Of a DNA stretch of 64,000 nucleotides, positions 16,027 through 25,598 are shown piece by piece. The number at the start of each line of letters is the position of its first letter. The stretch's first letter is position 1. The notes under the pieces were generated by a model. It searched no databases. It was not told where the DNA came from and saw only the letters and a program-made list of their open reading frames with translations. The stretch comes from JAWXUU01 sp044426045 (GTDB lineage: Bacteria; Bacillota; Clostridia; Christensenellales; CAMQZB01), in NCBI GenBank assembly GCA_044426045.1, contig JAWXUX010000005.1, positions 101,205 through 165,204 on the forward strand, given 5' to 3'. A program made the position numbers and the translations under genes.

Positions 16027-18009
16027 TTATTTTCTGTGAGTTCTGTAATGCTTGGAAAGCTTGGCTTTCAATTCCTTTATGCTCTCGCGGATTTCAATGG
16101 CTTTTTCAAATTCTAGGTTATTTGAATATATCTCCATAAGTGCTTTAAGTTTTTCAATCTCAACTGGGATATCTTTGATATTAATTTTTGGAGTGTCAAC
16201 TTTTTTTGTTATTTCAAGAGTGTTTTTAACATCTTTTATTATAGTTTTTGGGATTATGCCGTTTTCTTTGTTGAAATTATCTTGAATTTCACGACGCCTT
16301 TTTGTTTCACTGACAGCTTTTTCAATGCTTTTTGTTATTGTGTCGGCATACATAATAACTCTGCCTTCACTGTTTCTCGCGGCTCGTCCTATCGTTTGGA
16401 TAAGTGAAGAAACATTTCGCAAAAAACCTTCTTTATCAGCATCGAGGATTGCAACAAGGCTAACTTCTGGAAGGTCAAGCCCCTCACGCAAAAGATTGAT
16501 ACCAATCAAAACATCAAATTCACCTTTTCGAAGGTCATTTATTATATCTATTCTTTCAAGCGTGTCAATCTCGCTGTGCATATAACGCGTTTTTATGCCA
16601 TTTTCCGATAGGTATGTTGAAAGTGACTCGGAAAACTTCTTTGTGAGTGTTGTCACAAGCACACGCTCTTTTTTCGCTGTTGTTTTCTTGATTTCTGCAA
16701 TCAAGTCGTCAACTTGCCCTTCGATTGGGCGGATTTCAATATTTGGATCAAGAAGCCCTGTTGGACGAATCAACTGTTCGGCAATATTATCTGCTTTTTC
16801 AAGTTCATAAACAGCAGGAGTTGCCGAAACGCAAACCACTTGACCAATTCGCTCGTTAAATTCTTCAAACTTGAGCGGTCTGTTATCAAATGCTGAAGGA
16901 AGTCTGAAACCGTAGTCCACAAGGTTTGATTTTCTTGCAAAGTCGCCGTTGAACATCGCACGGATTTGCGGGAGTGTCATATGACTTTCATCAATAAATG
17001 TGATAAAATCATCGGGGAAGTAATCGAGAAGCGTGAATGGTGGCATTCCTGGGCTTCTGCCGTCGAAATATCGTGAATAGTTCTCAATGCCGTTGCAATA
17101 TCCCATTTCTTGTATCATCTCGATATCATATTGCGTTCTTTGTGAAATTCTTTGTGCTTCAACAAGTTTTCCCTCTTCGTTGAATTTTATAACTTGCTCG
17201 TCCATATCATGCTTGATATTTCGAAGTGCGCCATCCATTGATTCATATCCAAAGGCATAATGCGTTGCGGGAAAAACCGCCATGTGCGATACTGTATTAA
17301 TCTTTTTGCCAGAAACTGCTTCACATTCAAAAATTCTGTCAACTTCGTCGCCAAAAAATTCAACGCGATAATACATGCTTGTGCCGTAAGATGGGAAAAT
17401 ATCAACAATATCCCCACGCACGCGAAAAGTTGAACGCACGAACTCCATATCCGAACGCTTGTATTGAATTTCAACCAACCTTGATATGAGCTCGTCGCGG
17501 GAAAGTTCCATGCCTTCACGAATTGAAATGCTCAGTTTGAAATAAGCTTCCGGCGCACCAAGACCATATATGCAAGAAACAGATGCAATAACAATAACAT
17601 CCTTCCTTTCAGAAAGCGAACATGTTGCCGAGTGGCGAAGTTTATCAATTTCTTCATTGATTTGCAAGTCCTTTTCGATATAGGTGTCCGAGCTTGGCAA
17701 ATATGATTCTGGTTGATAATAATCATAATAAGAAACGAAATATTCCACGCGATTGTGCGGGAAAAACTCGCGAAACTCGTTGCAAAGTTGGGCTGCAAGA
17801 GTTTTGTTGTGAGCGATAATCAGTGCAGGTCTGCCTGTCTTTTCAATTATATTTGCCATGGTGAAAGTCTTGCCACTTCCCGTAACGCCAAGCAAAACTT
17901 GGTGGGATAGCCCACTTTCAATCCCTTCAACCAAACTTTCGATTGCAGTAGGTTGATCGCCCATTGGCTTAAATTTTGATTCTAGTTTATAAGTTCCCAT
18001 TCCATTCAT
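16027..18009 (-). CDS. uvrB: Excinuclease ABC subunit B
   Basis: Helicase-like damage-verification subunit loaded by UvrA and partner of UvrC. 660 residues. Walker A GVTGSGKTFTMAN (about 42), the beta-hairpin region with YYDYYQPE, DESH box (TFIDESH), SATPA, helicase motif VI QTIGRAARN, and a C-terminal UVR motif (about 620-655) for UvrC binding. Two possible starts, 18009 and 18000; neither has a strong Shine-Dalgarno. Promoter at 18072-18100. Confidence 0.98.
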   Translation of the reverse strand: MNGMGTYKLESKFKPMGDQPTAIESLVEGIESGLSHQVLLGVTGSGKTFTMANIIEKTGRPALIIAHNKTLAAQLCNEFREFFPHNRVEYFVSYYDYYQPESYLPSSDTYIEKDLQINEEIDKLRHSATCSLSERKDVIVIASVSCIYGLGAPEAYFKLSISIREGMELSRDELISRLVEIQYKRSDMEFVRSTFRVRGDIVDIFPSYGTSMYYRVEFFGDEVDRIFECEAVSGKKINTVSHMAVFPATHYAFGYESMDGALRNIKHDMDEQVIKFNEEGKLVEAQRISQRTQYDIEMIQEMGYCNGIENYSRYFDGRSPGMPPFTLLDYFPDDFITFIDESHMTLPQIRAMFNGDFARKSNLVDYGFRLPSAFDNRPLKFEEFNERIGQVVCVSATPAVYELEKADNIAEQLIRPTGLLDPNIEIRPIEGQVDDLIAEIKKTTAKKERVLVTTLTKKFSESLSTYLSENGIKTRYMHSEIDTLERIDIINDLRKGEFDVLIGINLLREGLDLPEVSLVAILDADKEGFLRNVSSLIQTIGRAARNSEGRVIMYADTITKSIEKAVSETKRRREIQDNFNKENGIIPKTIIKDVKNTLEITKKVDTPKINIKDIPVEIEKLKALMEIYSNNLEFEKAIEIRESIKELKAKLSKHYRTHRK

Positions 18010-18071
18010 TGCCCCAAACTGATTTGATTATATTTATCTTTAATAATTATCTTTCTCATTTATATAAAAAT

Positions 18072-18100
18072 ATTATACCAACAAATTTAAAAAAAAGCAA
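18072..18100 (-). promoter_or_regulatory. Promoter of uvrB
   Basis: TTGCTT (18095-18100), 17-bp spacer, TATAAT (18072-18077) on the minus strand, about 65 bases before the uvrB start and in the divergent gap with the acyl-CoA synthetase gene. Confidence 0.6.
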
Positions 18101-18186
18101 TTATCCAAGCAATTTCACTTTATATTTACATCAAATTATGATAAAATTACATAAAAGCAATTATAAATACAACTCAGGAGGAGTAT

Positions 18187-19848
18187 ATGAACCTACTTTC
18201 AAAATATCTAGACAGACATGAATTCACTAGTTACGAAGATTTCACGCAAAACTTCAAACTTAATGTACCAGAGGATTTCAACTTTGGTTATGACGTCGTC
18301 GATGAATATGCAAGACTTCAACCTGATAAAATGGCACTCGTTTGGTGCGATGAATTTGGAAATGATAAAAAATTCACTTTCAAAAACTTGAGCACGCTTT
18401 CAAACAAAGCCGCTAACTTTTTGATTTCAGCTGGAATTAAAAAAGGCGACACAATCATGATGATTCTGAACAGAAGATACGAATATTGGTATCTTTCTGT
18501 TGCTTGCAATAAAATTGGTGCAATCTTTATTCCCGCAAGTCACCTTTTGACTGAAAAGGATATTGAATATAGATGCGAAAAAGCTAACGTTAAAATGGTT
18601 ATTTGCAACAATCAAAAACCAATCCAAGACCTTTTGACAAAAGCGAAAGACAAATGTCCTAGCGTTGAAAGCTATTGCACGCTTTCAGATGTTGATGGCT
18701 TTATTAACCTAACAACTGAAGTTGAAAAACAAAGCGAGGTTATTTCAATCGATTTTGTTAAAAATTCTTTTGACCCGTTCATGATTTATTTCACATCTGG
18801 CACAACTGGCATGCCAAAAATGGTTATGCACATTCAGTCCTACCCTCTTGGTCACATTGTGACACAAGGCTTCTGGCACTTTATTCGCGACGAAGATTTG
18901 CACTTCACTCTTGCCGACACTGGCTGGGCAAAATGCTCTTGGGGAAAAATCTATGGCGCTTGGATAAGCGGTGCTTGCCAATTTGTTTATGACTTTTATG
19001 GCAAATTCACACCACTTGACTTGCTCCCACTTATCGAAAAATACAAAGTGACGTCTTTTTGCGCGCCACCAACTGTTTATAGATTCCTAATAAAAGAAGA
19101 CTTGTCACAATACAACCTTTCAAGTCTCACTCACATGACATCAGCTGGCGAGCCACTGAATGGCGAGATTTATAACCAAATTCTTTCTAAACTCGGTCTC
19201 AAAATTCGCGAAGGTTTTGGACAAACTGAAACTTGCGTTATGCTTGCAACATTCCCATGGTGCGAAAATAAATGCGGTGCAATGGGGCTTCCTTCACCAC
19301 TTTATGACATTCACCTTATTGATGAAAACTACAACGAAGTACCAATGGGCGAAGAAGGCGAAATTTGCATAAAAATGCCAACGGACGGTCATCAACACGG
19401 ACTTTTGAAAGAATATTTCAAAGATGAAGTGGCAAATGCGAACGCATTCGAAAATGGATTCTATCACACTGGCGATTTGGCTTATGCCGATGAAGACGGC
19501 TATTATTGGTTTGTTGGCAGACGTGATGATATCATCAAAAGTTCAGGATACAGAATTGGACCTTTTGAAGTTGAATCTGCCTTGCTCACTCACCCATCTG
19601 TTATGGAATGTAGTATAACAGCTGTTCCCGACGAACTTCGTGGACAAATTGTTAAAGCAACCGTTGTTCTTGCAAATGGATTCACAGCTTCAGAAGAACT
19701 TAAAAAAGAACTTCAAAACCACGTTAAAAGCACAACTGCGCCTTATAAATACCCAAGAATTGTTGAGTTCGTGACTGAACTTCCAAAAACAATAAGCGGA
19801 AAAATCAGACGTGTTGAAATTCGTGCAAAAGACGCAGAAAAGAAATAA
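18187..19848 (+). CDS. AMP-dependent acyl-CoA synthetase (medium-chain/acetyl-CoA synthetase family)
   Basis: Activates a carboxylic acid to its CoA thioester through an acyl-adenylate. 553 residues. Motifs in order: P-loop YFTSGTTGMPK (about 198-208), A5-like GFGQTET (about 340), the hinge A8 GRRDDIIKSSGYRIGPFE (about 440), and the catalytic Lys in LPKTISGKIRR near the C-terminus. The sequence style (WYLSVACNKIGA, TGWAKCSWGKIYG) fits the medium-chain acyl-CoA ligase branch; the acid is not known. AGGAGGAG before the ATG. It is monocistronic: the divergent uvrB lies upstream and a terminator downstream. Confidence 0.9.
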   Translation: MNLLSKYLDRHEFTSYEDFTQNFKLNVPEDFNFGYDVVDEYARLQPDKMALVWCDEFGNDKKFTFKNLSTLSNKAANFLISAGIKKGDTIMMILNRRYEYWYLSVACNKIGAIFIPASHLLTEKDIEYRCEKANVKMVICNNQKPIQDLLTKAKDKCPSVESYCTLSDVDGFINLTTEVEKQSEVISIDFVKNSFDPFMIYFTSGTTGMPKMVMHIQSYPLGHIVTQGFWHFIRDEDLHFTLADTGWAKCSWGKIYGAWISGACQFVYDFYGKFTPLDLLPLIEKYKVTSFCAPPTVYRFLIKEDLSQYNLSSLTHMTSAGEPLNGEIYNQILSKLGLKIREGFGQTETCVMLATFPWCENKCGAMGLPSPLYDIHLIDENYNEVPMGEEGEICIKMPTDGHQHGLLKEYFKDEVANANAFENGFYHTGDLAYADEDGYYWFVGRRDDIIKSSGYRIGPFEVESALLTHPSVMECSITAVPDELRGQIVKATVVLANGFTASEELKKELQNHVKSTTAPYKYPRIVEFVTELPKTISGKIRRVEIRAKDAEKK

Positions 19849-19872
19849 CATAAAATACATATTAAGCATAAA

Positions 19873-19900
19873 AAAAGCAGGAATTTATTTTCCTGCTTTT
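19873..19900. terminator. Bidirectional terminator between the acyl-CoA synthetase gene and bioY
   Basis: AAAAGCAGGAA and TTCCTGCTTTT form an 11-bp perfect stem around TTTATT. An outer pairing of AAGCAT with ATGCTT extends it to about 19864-19911. Confidence 0.85.
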
Positions 19901-19917
19901 CATTTATGCTTTTTAAA

Positions 19918-20469
19918 CTAGTTTCTTATTTGCTTATAAACTGGCAATAACTTTTTGCCCACCACGACGGCGACAACACATTTTGCGATATCCCCTGGGA
20001 TGAAAATCACAAAGAAGCTCCACAAAACGCTTGAAAGAACGAACTCTGTGCCAAAATATAGCTGAGTTAATAGGAAATAATATGGAATTGCAATAAGATA
20101 TGTTGAAATTGCACCAACAAACACTGCAATAGACAGTTCTTTCACACTTGGGTTTGTTTTACCTTTGATAAGCGTACCTGTCAAAAATGCTGAAAGCACA
20201 AATCCTAGAAGATATCCAAAAGTTGGTGTGAAAACATACATAAATCCACCACCACTTGTGAAAACTGGTATGCCAATAAGCCCGATAAAAATGTAAACCA
20301 AAACGCTTATTGGACCAAAAAATCTGCCAAGAAACAACCCCGCAAGCGTTACAAAAAATGATTGCATAGAAATTGAAACTGGTGGAACTGGAATTTTTAA
20401 AAATGCACCAACGGCAATAAGCGCCGCAAATATGCCACAGAATACTAAATCTTTTGTTGAAATTTTCAT
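19918..20469 (-). CDS. bioY: BioY, biotin ECF transporter S component
   Basis: 183 residues, six membrane helices. Family hallmarks are the early VPPVSISMQSFFVTLAGLFLG segment, FIGLIGIPVFTSGGG and PTFGYLLGF. Biotin uptake with a shared EcfAA'T module that is not in the window. The upstream DNA has a BirA-type operator over the -35 box (20520-20553), which independently supports biotin as substrate. AAGGAG precedes the ATG. Confidence 0.95.
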   Translation of the reverse strand: MKISTKDLVFCGIFAALIAVGAFLKIPVPPVSISMQSFFVTLAGLFLGRFFGPISVLVYIFIGLIGIPVFTSGGGFMYVFTPTFGYLLGFVLSAFLTGTLIKGKTNPSVKELSIAVFVGAISTYLIAIPYYFLLTQLYFGTEFVLSSVLWSFFVIFIPGDIAKCVVAVVVGKKLLPVYKQIRN

Positions 20470-20498
20470 TATGTCTCTCCTTAAATTGTCATAGTTAT

Positions 20499-20527
20499 AT
20501 TATATTAAATATAAATACGATTGTCAA
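20499..20527 (-). promoter_or_regulatory. Promoter of bioY
   Basis: TTGACA (20522-20527), 17-bp spacer, TATAAT (20499-20504). The -35 hexamer is inside the left half of the BirA-type operator. Confidence 0.75.
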
Positions 20528-20553
20528 CTATTATTTAATATAAAGTTTACAAT
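20520..20553. promoter_or_regulatory. BirA (biotin repressor) operator
   Basis: Inverted half-sites ATTGTCAAC (20520-20528) and GTTTACAAT (20545-20553), with one mismatch and 16 bp between them, in the known format of Firmicute biotin operators. It overlaps the bioY -35 box, so bound BirA-biotinyl-AMP would block the promoter. The birA gene is not in the window. Confidence 0.75.
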
Positions 20554-20566
20554 ATGGTAAAAAATT

Positions 20567-20588
20567 AAGCGGTTATAAATAACCGCTT
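20567..20588 (-). terminator. Terminator of yajC
   Basis: AAGCGGTTA and TAACCGCTT form a 9-bp perfect stem with a TTTA loop, followed on the minus strand by AATTTTTT. Confidence 0.85.
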
Positions 20589-20610
20589 ACCTTTTTATTG
20601 ATTTTTAAAC

Positions 20611-20985
20611 TTATGCGTTTTCGTCTTCAACTTCAACAACTTCAACAACTTCTTCAGCTTTTTTATCGTATGAAGCAGGTGCAACTTCGTCTGAAGCGTA
20701 AACTGCATTTTTGATGATTTTCAAGTAACCAGTCATAGAACCTTCACCAGTTTTGATAACGAAATAGTCTTCACCGATAACTTCGATAACACCCAAGATT
20801 CCACCAATAGTTTTGATTTTGCTTCCAACTTCAAGACCTGCGATCATATCGTCAACTTTTGCTTGACGTTTCTTTTGGCTTCTTGAAGAAAAAACATACA
20901 TACCAACTACTAAAACTATGAAAAAGATAGTCATCATCCATAGACTGCCATCAGTAGTACTTTCTGCCAATATCAAATTTCTCAT
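20611..20985 (-). CDS. yajC: Preprotein translocase subunit YajC
   Basis: Accessory subunit of the Sec translocon (SecDF-YajC). 124 residues: one N-terminal membrane helix (about 15-32), then RSQKKRQAKVDDMIAGLEVGSKIKT and the compact beta domain typical of the family, and an acidic Val/Glu tail rather longer than usual. It ends the conserved ruv-queA-tgt-yajC order seen in Firmicutes. AAAGGAG before the ATG. Confidence 0.93.
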   Translation of the reverse strand: MRNLILAESTTDGSLWMMTIFFIVLVVGMYVFSSRSQKKRQAKVDDMIAGLEVGSKIKTIGGILGVIEVIGEDYFVIKTGEGSMTGYLKIIKNAVYASDEVAPASYDKKAEEVVEVVEVEDENA

Positions 20986-21057
20986 AAAATTTCTCCTTTT
21001 ATTTCATTTATTTTAATTTTATATTATAAACCTTAATTTTGCAAGCGTTTTTATAGT

Positions 21058-22167
21058 TTAGTTGTACATTTTATAAAAATCATTGACAAAATCAAGCAAT
21101 TTATCTTGAAGTATTGCTTCCCTTGCATCTTTCATAAGCTTGATAAGGAAATGAATGTTGTGCATCGAAAGAAGTGTCGCACCCAAAATTTCGTCAACAT
21201 TAACCAAATGACGAAGGTATGCTTTTGTGAAATTCTTGCAACAATAGCAATCGCAATTTGGATCAAGTGGTGTGAAATCTGATTTATATTTACCGTTTCT
21301 CACAACAACTTTACCAACACTTGTCATCGCTGTTCCATTTCTTGCAATCCTTGTTGGCAACACGCAGTCACACATATCAATTCCGCGAATAACCGCTTCC
21401 AAAAGATAGTCTGGCGTTCCAACACCCATCAAATAATGTGGCATTTCAGGCGGAAGTTGTGGCTGGATGTGATCGAGCAAATCAACCATGATTTCCTTTG
21501 GCTCCCCAACTGAAAGGCCACCAACGGCTATGCCGTGTTTTGCGTATTTGATTGACTCTTTGATTGAGATATCACGCAAATCTTTATACATATTGCCTTG
21601 AATGATTGGGAAAAGTGCTTGTGCTTCGTTTTTGTGGGCTTTATCACATCTGTCCATCCAATCGTGAGTTCTTTTCATTGCAATTTCAGCTTCTTTATAC
21701 GTCGCGCCATATTTTGAGCAAACGTCAAACGCCATGATGACATCTGCGCCGAGATTGTTTTCAATTTGCATAACTTTTTCAGGAGTGAAAAAGAGTTTTG
21801 CACCGTCGTGGTGAGAATGAAAATGCACGCCTTCGTCGGTGATTTTATTCAGTTCAGCAAGTGAAAAAACTTGAAAACCGCCACTGTCTGTCAAAATTGG
21901 TTTATCCCAATTCATGAATTTGTGAAGACCGCCCGCATCTCTCACGAGTTCGTCGCCCGGTCTCACGTGAAGGTGATATGTGTTTGCCAATATGATTTCT
22001 GCACCCGTCGATTCAACTTGTGCTGGCGTCATAGACTTAACTGTTCCCTGCGTGCCAACTGGCATAAACACAGGAGTTTGGATTTCGCCGTGTGGAGTTT
22101 TGAATACCCCCGCACGAGCACCAGTATGCTTATCTACATGCTGGAGTTCAAATGAAAAATTGTTCAT
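21058..22167 (-). CDS. tgt: tRNA-guanine transglycosylase
   Basis: Exchanges guanine 34 for preQ1 in tRNAs with GUN anticodons, in queuosine synthesis. 369 residues. DSGGFQVFSL (about 94-103) holds the general-base Asp, GGLSVGEP the substrate pocket, and CDCYCCKNFTKAYLRHL the zinc site (three Cys, one His) near 305-322. It is the second queuosine gene next to queA and in the typical order. The queC/D/E/F preQ1 genes are not in the window, so the organism may salvage queuine precursors or encode these genes elsewhere. Confidence 0.97.
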   Translation of the reverse strand: MNNFSFELQHVDKHTGARAGVFKTPHGEIQTPVFMPVGTQGTVKSMTPAQVESTGAEIILANTYHLHVRPGDELVRDAGGLHKFMNWDKPILTDSGGFQVFSLAELNKITDEGVHFHSHHDGAKLFFTPEKVMQIENNLGADVIMAFDVCSKYGATYKEAEIAMKRTHDWMDRCDKAHKNEAQALFPIIQGNMYKDLRDISIKESIKYAKHGIAVGGLSVGEPKEIMVDLLDHIQPQLPPEMPHYLMGVGTPDYLLEAVIRGIDMCDCVLPTRIARNGTAMTSVGKVVVRNGKYKSDFTPLDPNCDCYCCKNFTKAYLRHLVNVDEILGATLLSMHNIHFLIKLMKDAREAILQDKLLDFVNDFYKMYN

Positions 22168-22200
22168 GTTTCCTCTTTTAAATTTATTATATTATATATT

Positions 22201-23220
22201 CTATTCTATAAACATCGCATCGCCGAAGCTGAAAAATCTATATTTTTCGCTAACTGCGGTTTCGTATATCGATAGTGTTCTTTCTTTTGTGATTTTTGCC
22301 GAAACAAGCATCAAAAGCGTTGATTCTGGCAAGTGGAAATTTGTTATAAGGCTGTCCACCACTTTGAATTTATATGGCGGATAAATGAAGATTTGCGTGT
22401 TATCGCGCATTTCTTTCAAAATTCCATTTTCATCTGCTGCACTTTCCAAAACTCTGACTGAAGTTGTGCCAACGGCAACAATTCTTCTTCCATCAGCTTT
22501 TGCTTTGTTGATTTTTTCGGCAGATTCTGCGGTGATTTCGAAATATTCTGAATGCATAACATGGCTTTCAACATCTTCAACTTGAACTGGGCGGAATGTG
22601 CCAAGTCCAACGTGAAGCATAACTTCAACAAACTCGACGCCTTTCGCTTTCAATTTTTCCATAAGCTCTGGCGTGAAGTGAAGTCCTGCGGTTGGCGCTG
22701 CCGAAGAGCCTTGCTCTTTTGCATAAACAGTTTGATATCTGTTTTGATCTTCAAGCGTTTCGTGAATATATGGCGGAAGTGGCATATAACCAATTTCGCT
22801 TATAATTTCTTCAAAAACTCCCTCAAATTCAAATCTGATAATTCTGCCACCAAAATCAGTGTTTCCAACAATTTCACCAACAAGTTTTTCTCCAAATTGG
22901 AATTTTGCACCCATCTTGGCAATTCTGCCCGGTTTAACAAGGGTTTCCCAATCTGTCAGATTTATTCTTTTCAGTAGCAAAAGTTCAATCTTGCCACCTG
23001 TTTCTAGCTTTGCTCCAAAAATTCTAGCTGGCAAAACTTTAGTGTTATTGACAACCAAAACATCCCCGCTTTTGAGGTAATCTACAATATCAAAAAAGTG
23101 CTTATGCTCAAGCGTGCCATCTTTTTTACAAACTAGCAGCCGTGACGAATCGCGTGGATAAACTGGAGTTTGCGCAATCAATTCGTCTGGCAAGTGATAG
23201 TTAAATTCTTTTGTGTTCAT
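22201..23220 (-). CDS. queA: S-adenosylmethionine:tRNA ribosyltransferase-isomerase
   Basis: Transfers the ribosyl part of S-adenosylmethionine to preQ1 in tRNA to form epoxyqueuosine. 339 residues, full length. Diagnostic stretches are YHLPDELIAQTPVYPRDSSR at the start, APTAGLHFTPELM (about 180), HVGLGTFRPV (about 203) and NFHLPESTLLMLVSA (about 290). It lies 16 bases after ruvB in the same direction and is followed by tgt. Confidence 0.97.
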   Translation of the reverse strand: MNTKEFNYHLPDELIAQTPVYPRDSSRLLVCKKDGTLEHKHFFDIVDYLKSGDVLVVNNTKVLPARIFGAKLETGGKIELLLLKRINLTDWETLVKPGRIAKMGAKFQFGEKLVGEIVGNTDFGGRIIRFEFEGVFEEIISEIGYMPLPPYIHETLEDQNRYQTVYAKEQGSSAAPTAGLHFTPELMEKLKAKGVEFVEVMLHVGLGTFRPVQVEDVESHVMHSEYFEITAESAEKINKAKADGRRIVAVGTTSVRVLESAADENGILKEMRDNTQIFIYPPYKFKVVDSLITNFHLPESTLLMLVSAKITKERTLSIYETAVSEKYRFFSFGDAMFIE

Positions 23221-23236
23221 TTATTCGTTTCCTATT

Positions 23237-24253
23237 TTATTCCCTTGAATACGTTTTATTCAAGTGGTCGTATGCTTTTTTCAAAACAAGTCTGCCTTTT
23301 GGCGTTCTTGTTATCAGTCCAAGTTGCAAAAGGTATGGCTCGTAAACATCCTCGATGGTGTTTGAATCTTCATTTATTGCGGCACTGATTGTGTCAAGTC
23401 CCACAGCTCTACCTTCAAAAGTTTCGATGAGCGCTTCAAGATATTTGATGTCGATTTGGTCAAGACCAAGTTTATCAACTTCCATTGAAGTTAGTGCAAA
23501 ATCTGCTGTTTCTTTTGTTATCTCGCTTTCTCCATTCACGCATGCAAAATCGCGGACGCGTCTTAAAAGGCGGTTTGCAATTCTTGGAGTTCCGCGTGAC
23601 CTTCTTGAAATTTCTTCCGCAGCCCCGTCAGCAATTGGCATATTAAGCATTGCAGCCGAGCGTTTGATGATATATTTAAGTTCTTCCACGTCGTACATTT
23701 CAAGGCGTGAAATAACCCCAAATCTGTCACGAAGTGGAGAAGTTAGCATGCCCGCTTTTGTCGTCGCACCAATAAGGGTGAACTTTGGCATATCAATTCG
23801 CACGTTTCTTGCAGATGGACCTTTTCCAAGCACCAAATCAAGGGCGTAATCTTCCATTGCTGGATAAAGTATTTCTTCAACTTGGTTGTTCATTCTGTGG
23901 ATTTCGTCAATAAACAGAATGTCCCCCTCGCCAAGATTTGTAAGTATCGCAGCAAGGTCGCCCGCGCGTTCGATTGCTGGCCCGCTTGTGACTTTTATTT
24001 GAACGCCAAGCTCGTTTGCAATGATGTTTGCAAGTGTTGTTTTCCCAAGCCCCGGAGGGCCGTATAAAAGCACATGGTCAAGGCTTTCACTTCGCATTTT
24101 GGCACTTTTGATAAAAACGCCAAGGTTTGATTTGACTTTCTCTTGCCCAACAAAATCATCAAAAGATTTTGGGCGGAGTGCTGTTTCAATTTCGGTGTCA
24201 TAAAACGATTTTGTACTTGTTATCAATCTTTCGTCTTCCATTTCCATATCCAT
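23237..24253 (-). CDS. ruvB: Holliday junction DNA helicase RuvB
   Basis: Hexameric AAA+ motor for branch migration with RuvA. 338 residues. Walker A GPPGLGKTTLAN (about 66), Walker B DEIHRM, sensor GATTKAGMLTSPLRDRFG and the C-terminal winged helix (about 260-330, GLDTISAAINED). It is 12 bases after ruvA, in the ruvC-ruvA-ruvB order. Confidence 0.98.
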   Translation of the reverse strand: MDMEMEDERLITSTKSFYDTEIETALRPKSFDDFVGQEKVKSNLGVFIKSAKMRSESLDHVLLYGPPGLGKTTLANIIANELGVQIKVTSGPAIERAGDLAAILTNLGEGDILFIDEIHRMNNQVEEILYPAMEDYALDLVLGKGPSARNVRIDMPKFTLIGATTKAGMLTSPLRDRFGVISRLEMYDVEELKYIIKRSAAMLNMPIADGAAEEISRRSRGTPRIANRLLRRVRDFACVNGESEITKETADFALTSMEVDKLGLDQIDIKYLEALIETFEGRAVGLDTISAAINEDSNTIEDVYEPYLLQLGLITRTPKGRLVLKKAYDHLNKTYSRE

Positions 24254-24265
24254 ATCCTACCCCCC

Positions 24266-24850
24266 TTATTTTGCTGATTTTTTGAGTGCTATTTGAATCA
24301 CGTTTTCAAGAGTTGTTGCGTTTTGCGAAATTGCATATTCAACAAGATCTTGAGCTTCTTTTTTGGTAAATCCAAGTGAAATAAGTGCAATGCCCGCATC
24401 GGAAGAAAATGATGTGTCGATAAAGTTTGCAAGAACGCTGTCGACCGACGCTTCAACTTTGTCGCGAAGCTCAACAATGATTCTTTCGGCAGTTTTTTTG
24501 CCAATTCCTTTCACTTTTGAAAGTCCAAGCACGTTGCCTTGGGCGATGTTTGTTACTATATCTTCAATTCTGCCACTTGACAAAATTGCGATGCCACCTT
24601 TTGGACCAATTCCGCTGACCGAAATCAACTTTTCAAAAAGTGCTTTTTCTTCACGTTTCAAAAATCCAAAAAGTGAGATACCGTCTTCACGCGTTTGCAT
24701 GTGAATAAACAATTTGACATCCGTGCCAATCGCCCCAATTTCTTGAAGAGTTGCTGTTGTCACCAAAATTGAATACCCCATGCCGTTATTATCAACGACG
24801 ATTTCACTTTCGGTTTTTGTTATCAATTCACCTTTTATGTAAGCTATCAT
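24266..24850 (-). CDS. ruvA: Holliday junction DNA helicase subunit RuvA
   Basis: Binds four-way junctions and guides RuvB. 194 residues. OB fold (1-65), two helix-hairpin-helix motifs (LISVSGIGPKGGIAILS and LSKVKGIGKKTAERIIVEL), and the C-terminal three-helix domain (about 145-190) that contacts RuvB. It starts 9 bases after ruvC. Confidence 0.97.
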   Translation of the reverse strand: MIAYIKGELITKTESEIVVDNNGMGYSILVTTATLQEIGAIGTDVKLFIHMQTREDGISLFGFLKREEKALFEKLISVSGIGPKGGIAILSSGRIEDIVTNIAQGNVLGLSKVKGIGKKTAERIIVELRDKVEASVDSVLANFIDTSFSSDAGIALISLGFTKKEAQDLVEYAISQNATTLENVIQIALKKSAK

Positions 24851-24859
24851 AATATCTCC

Positions 24860-25351
24860 CTATATTTGAAAATTCTTTGCAAATCTTCTGCATTGATGAT
24901 GTGTGATTGCAATCGCAAGCCCGTCTGCTGCATCATCTGGTTTTGGGATGTCTTTGAGTTTCAAAAGCACCTTAACCATTTGTTGCATTTGCTTTTTATC
25001 TGCTCTGCCGTATCCCGTTATTGCTTGTTTCACTTGAAGTGGAGTGTATTCATAAAGAGTTCCAAGTTTTTTTATTGCCGTCAAAACAACAACACCGCGT
25101 GCGTGCGCAACGGCGATACCGTTTGTTATGTTCTTCACAAAAAACAGTTCTTCAAGGGCAATCTCGTCTGGTTGAAACTTATCAATAAGTGCGTTCATGC
25201 CACGCTCTATCATCGCAAGACGCTGTGGGAGAGATTCTTCTTTGGGCGTATAGATAACGCCGTAGTCAACGCATTTTTGGTTGCTTCCATTTGTTTCAAT
25301 AACACCGTAGCCAACTGACGCTAGCCCTGGGTCTATTCCAAGAATAATCAC
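24860..25351 (-). CDS. ruvC: Crossover junction endodeoxyribonuclease RuvC
   Basis: Resolves Holliday junctions. About 163 residues. The acidic catalytic residues are in GIDPGLASVGYG (start), EELFF (about 65) and PDDAADGLAIA (about 137-147). A GTG start at 25351 is preferred: GGAGG lies 6 bases upstream, and the ATG at 25366 would put that site inside the gene. It is the first gene of the ruvCAB-queA-tgt-yajC run. Confidence 0.96.
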   Translation of the reverse strand: MIILGIDPGLASVGYGVIETNGSNQKCVDYGVIYTPKEESLPQRLAMIERGMNALIDKFQPDEIALEELFFVKNITNGIAVAHARGVVVLTAIKKLGTLYEYTPLQVKQAITGYGRADKKQMQQMVKVLLKLKDIPKPDDAADGLAIAITHHQCRRFAKNFQI

Positions 25352-25434
25352 TTTGCACCTCCACATATTTTTACATACTAATTTTAATACATTATTAAGT
25401 TATAGTCAAGTTTTTCCATTGTTTTTACAAAATG

Positions 25435-25469
25435 AAAAAGCAATAAGCCAACATTGCTTACTGCTTTTT
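25435..25469 (-). terminator. Terminator downstream of proA
   Basis: AAAAAGCAATAAGC and GCTTACTGCTTTTT pair over 14 positions with one mismatch, around a 7-base loop. The T-run ends the proA transcript, about 130 bases past its stop and before ruvC. The rest of 25470-25598 has a weak AGGG/CCCT hairpin and nothing else recognisable. Confidence 0.8.
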
Positions 25470-25598
25470 ACAAAATTTAGGGCTAAACCCTTATATTTAA
25501 GCAACAGTTTTCCTTGATAGTCACTGCTGATAACTATATTTTGCGAATTTAAAAGATATATATCCGCAAAAATTCAAGGAACAATTTCCCAAAGGGCT

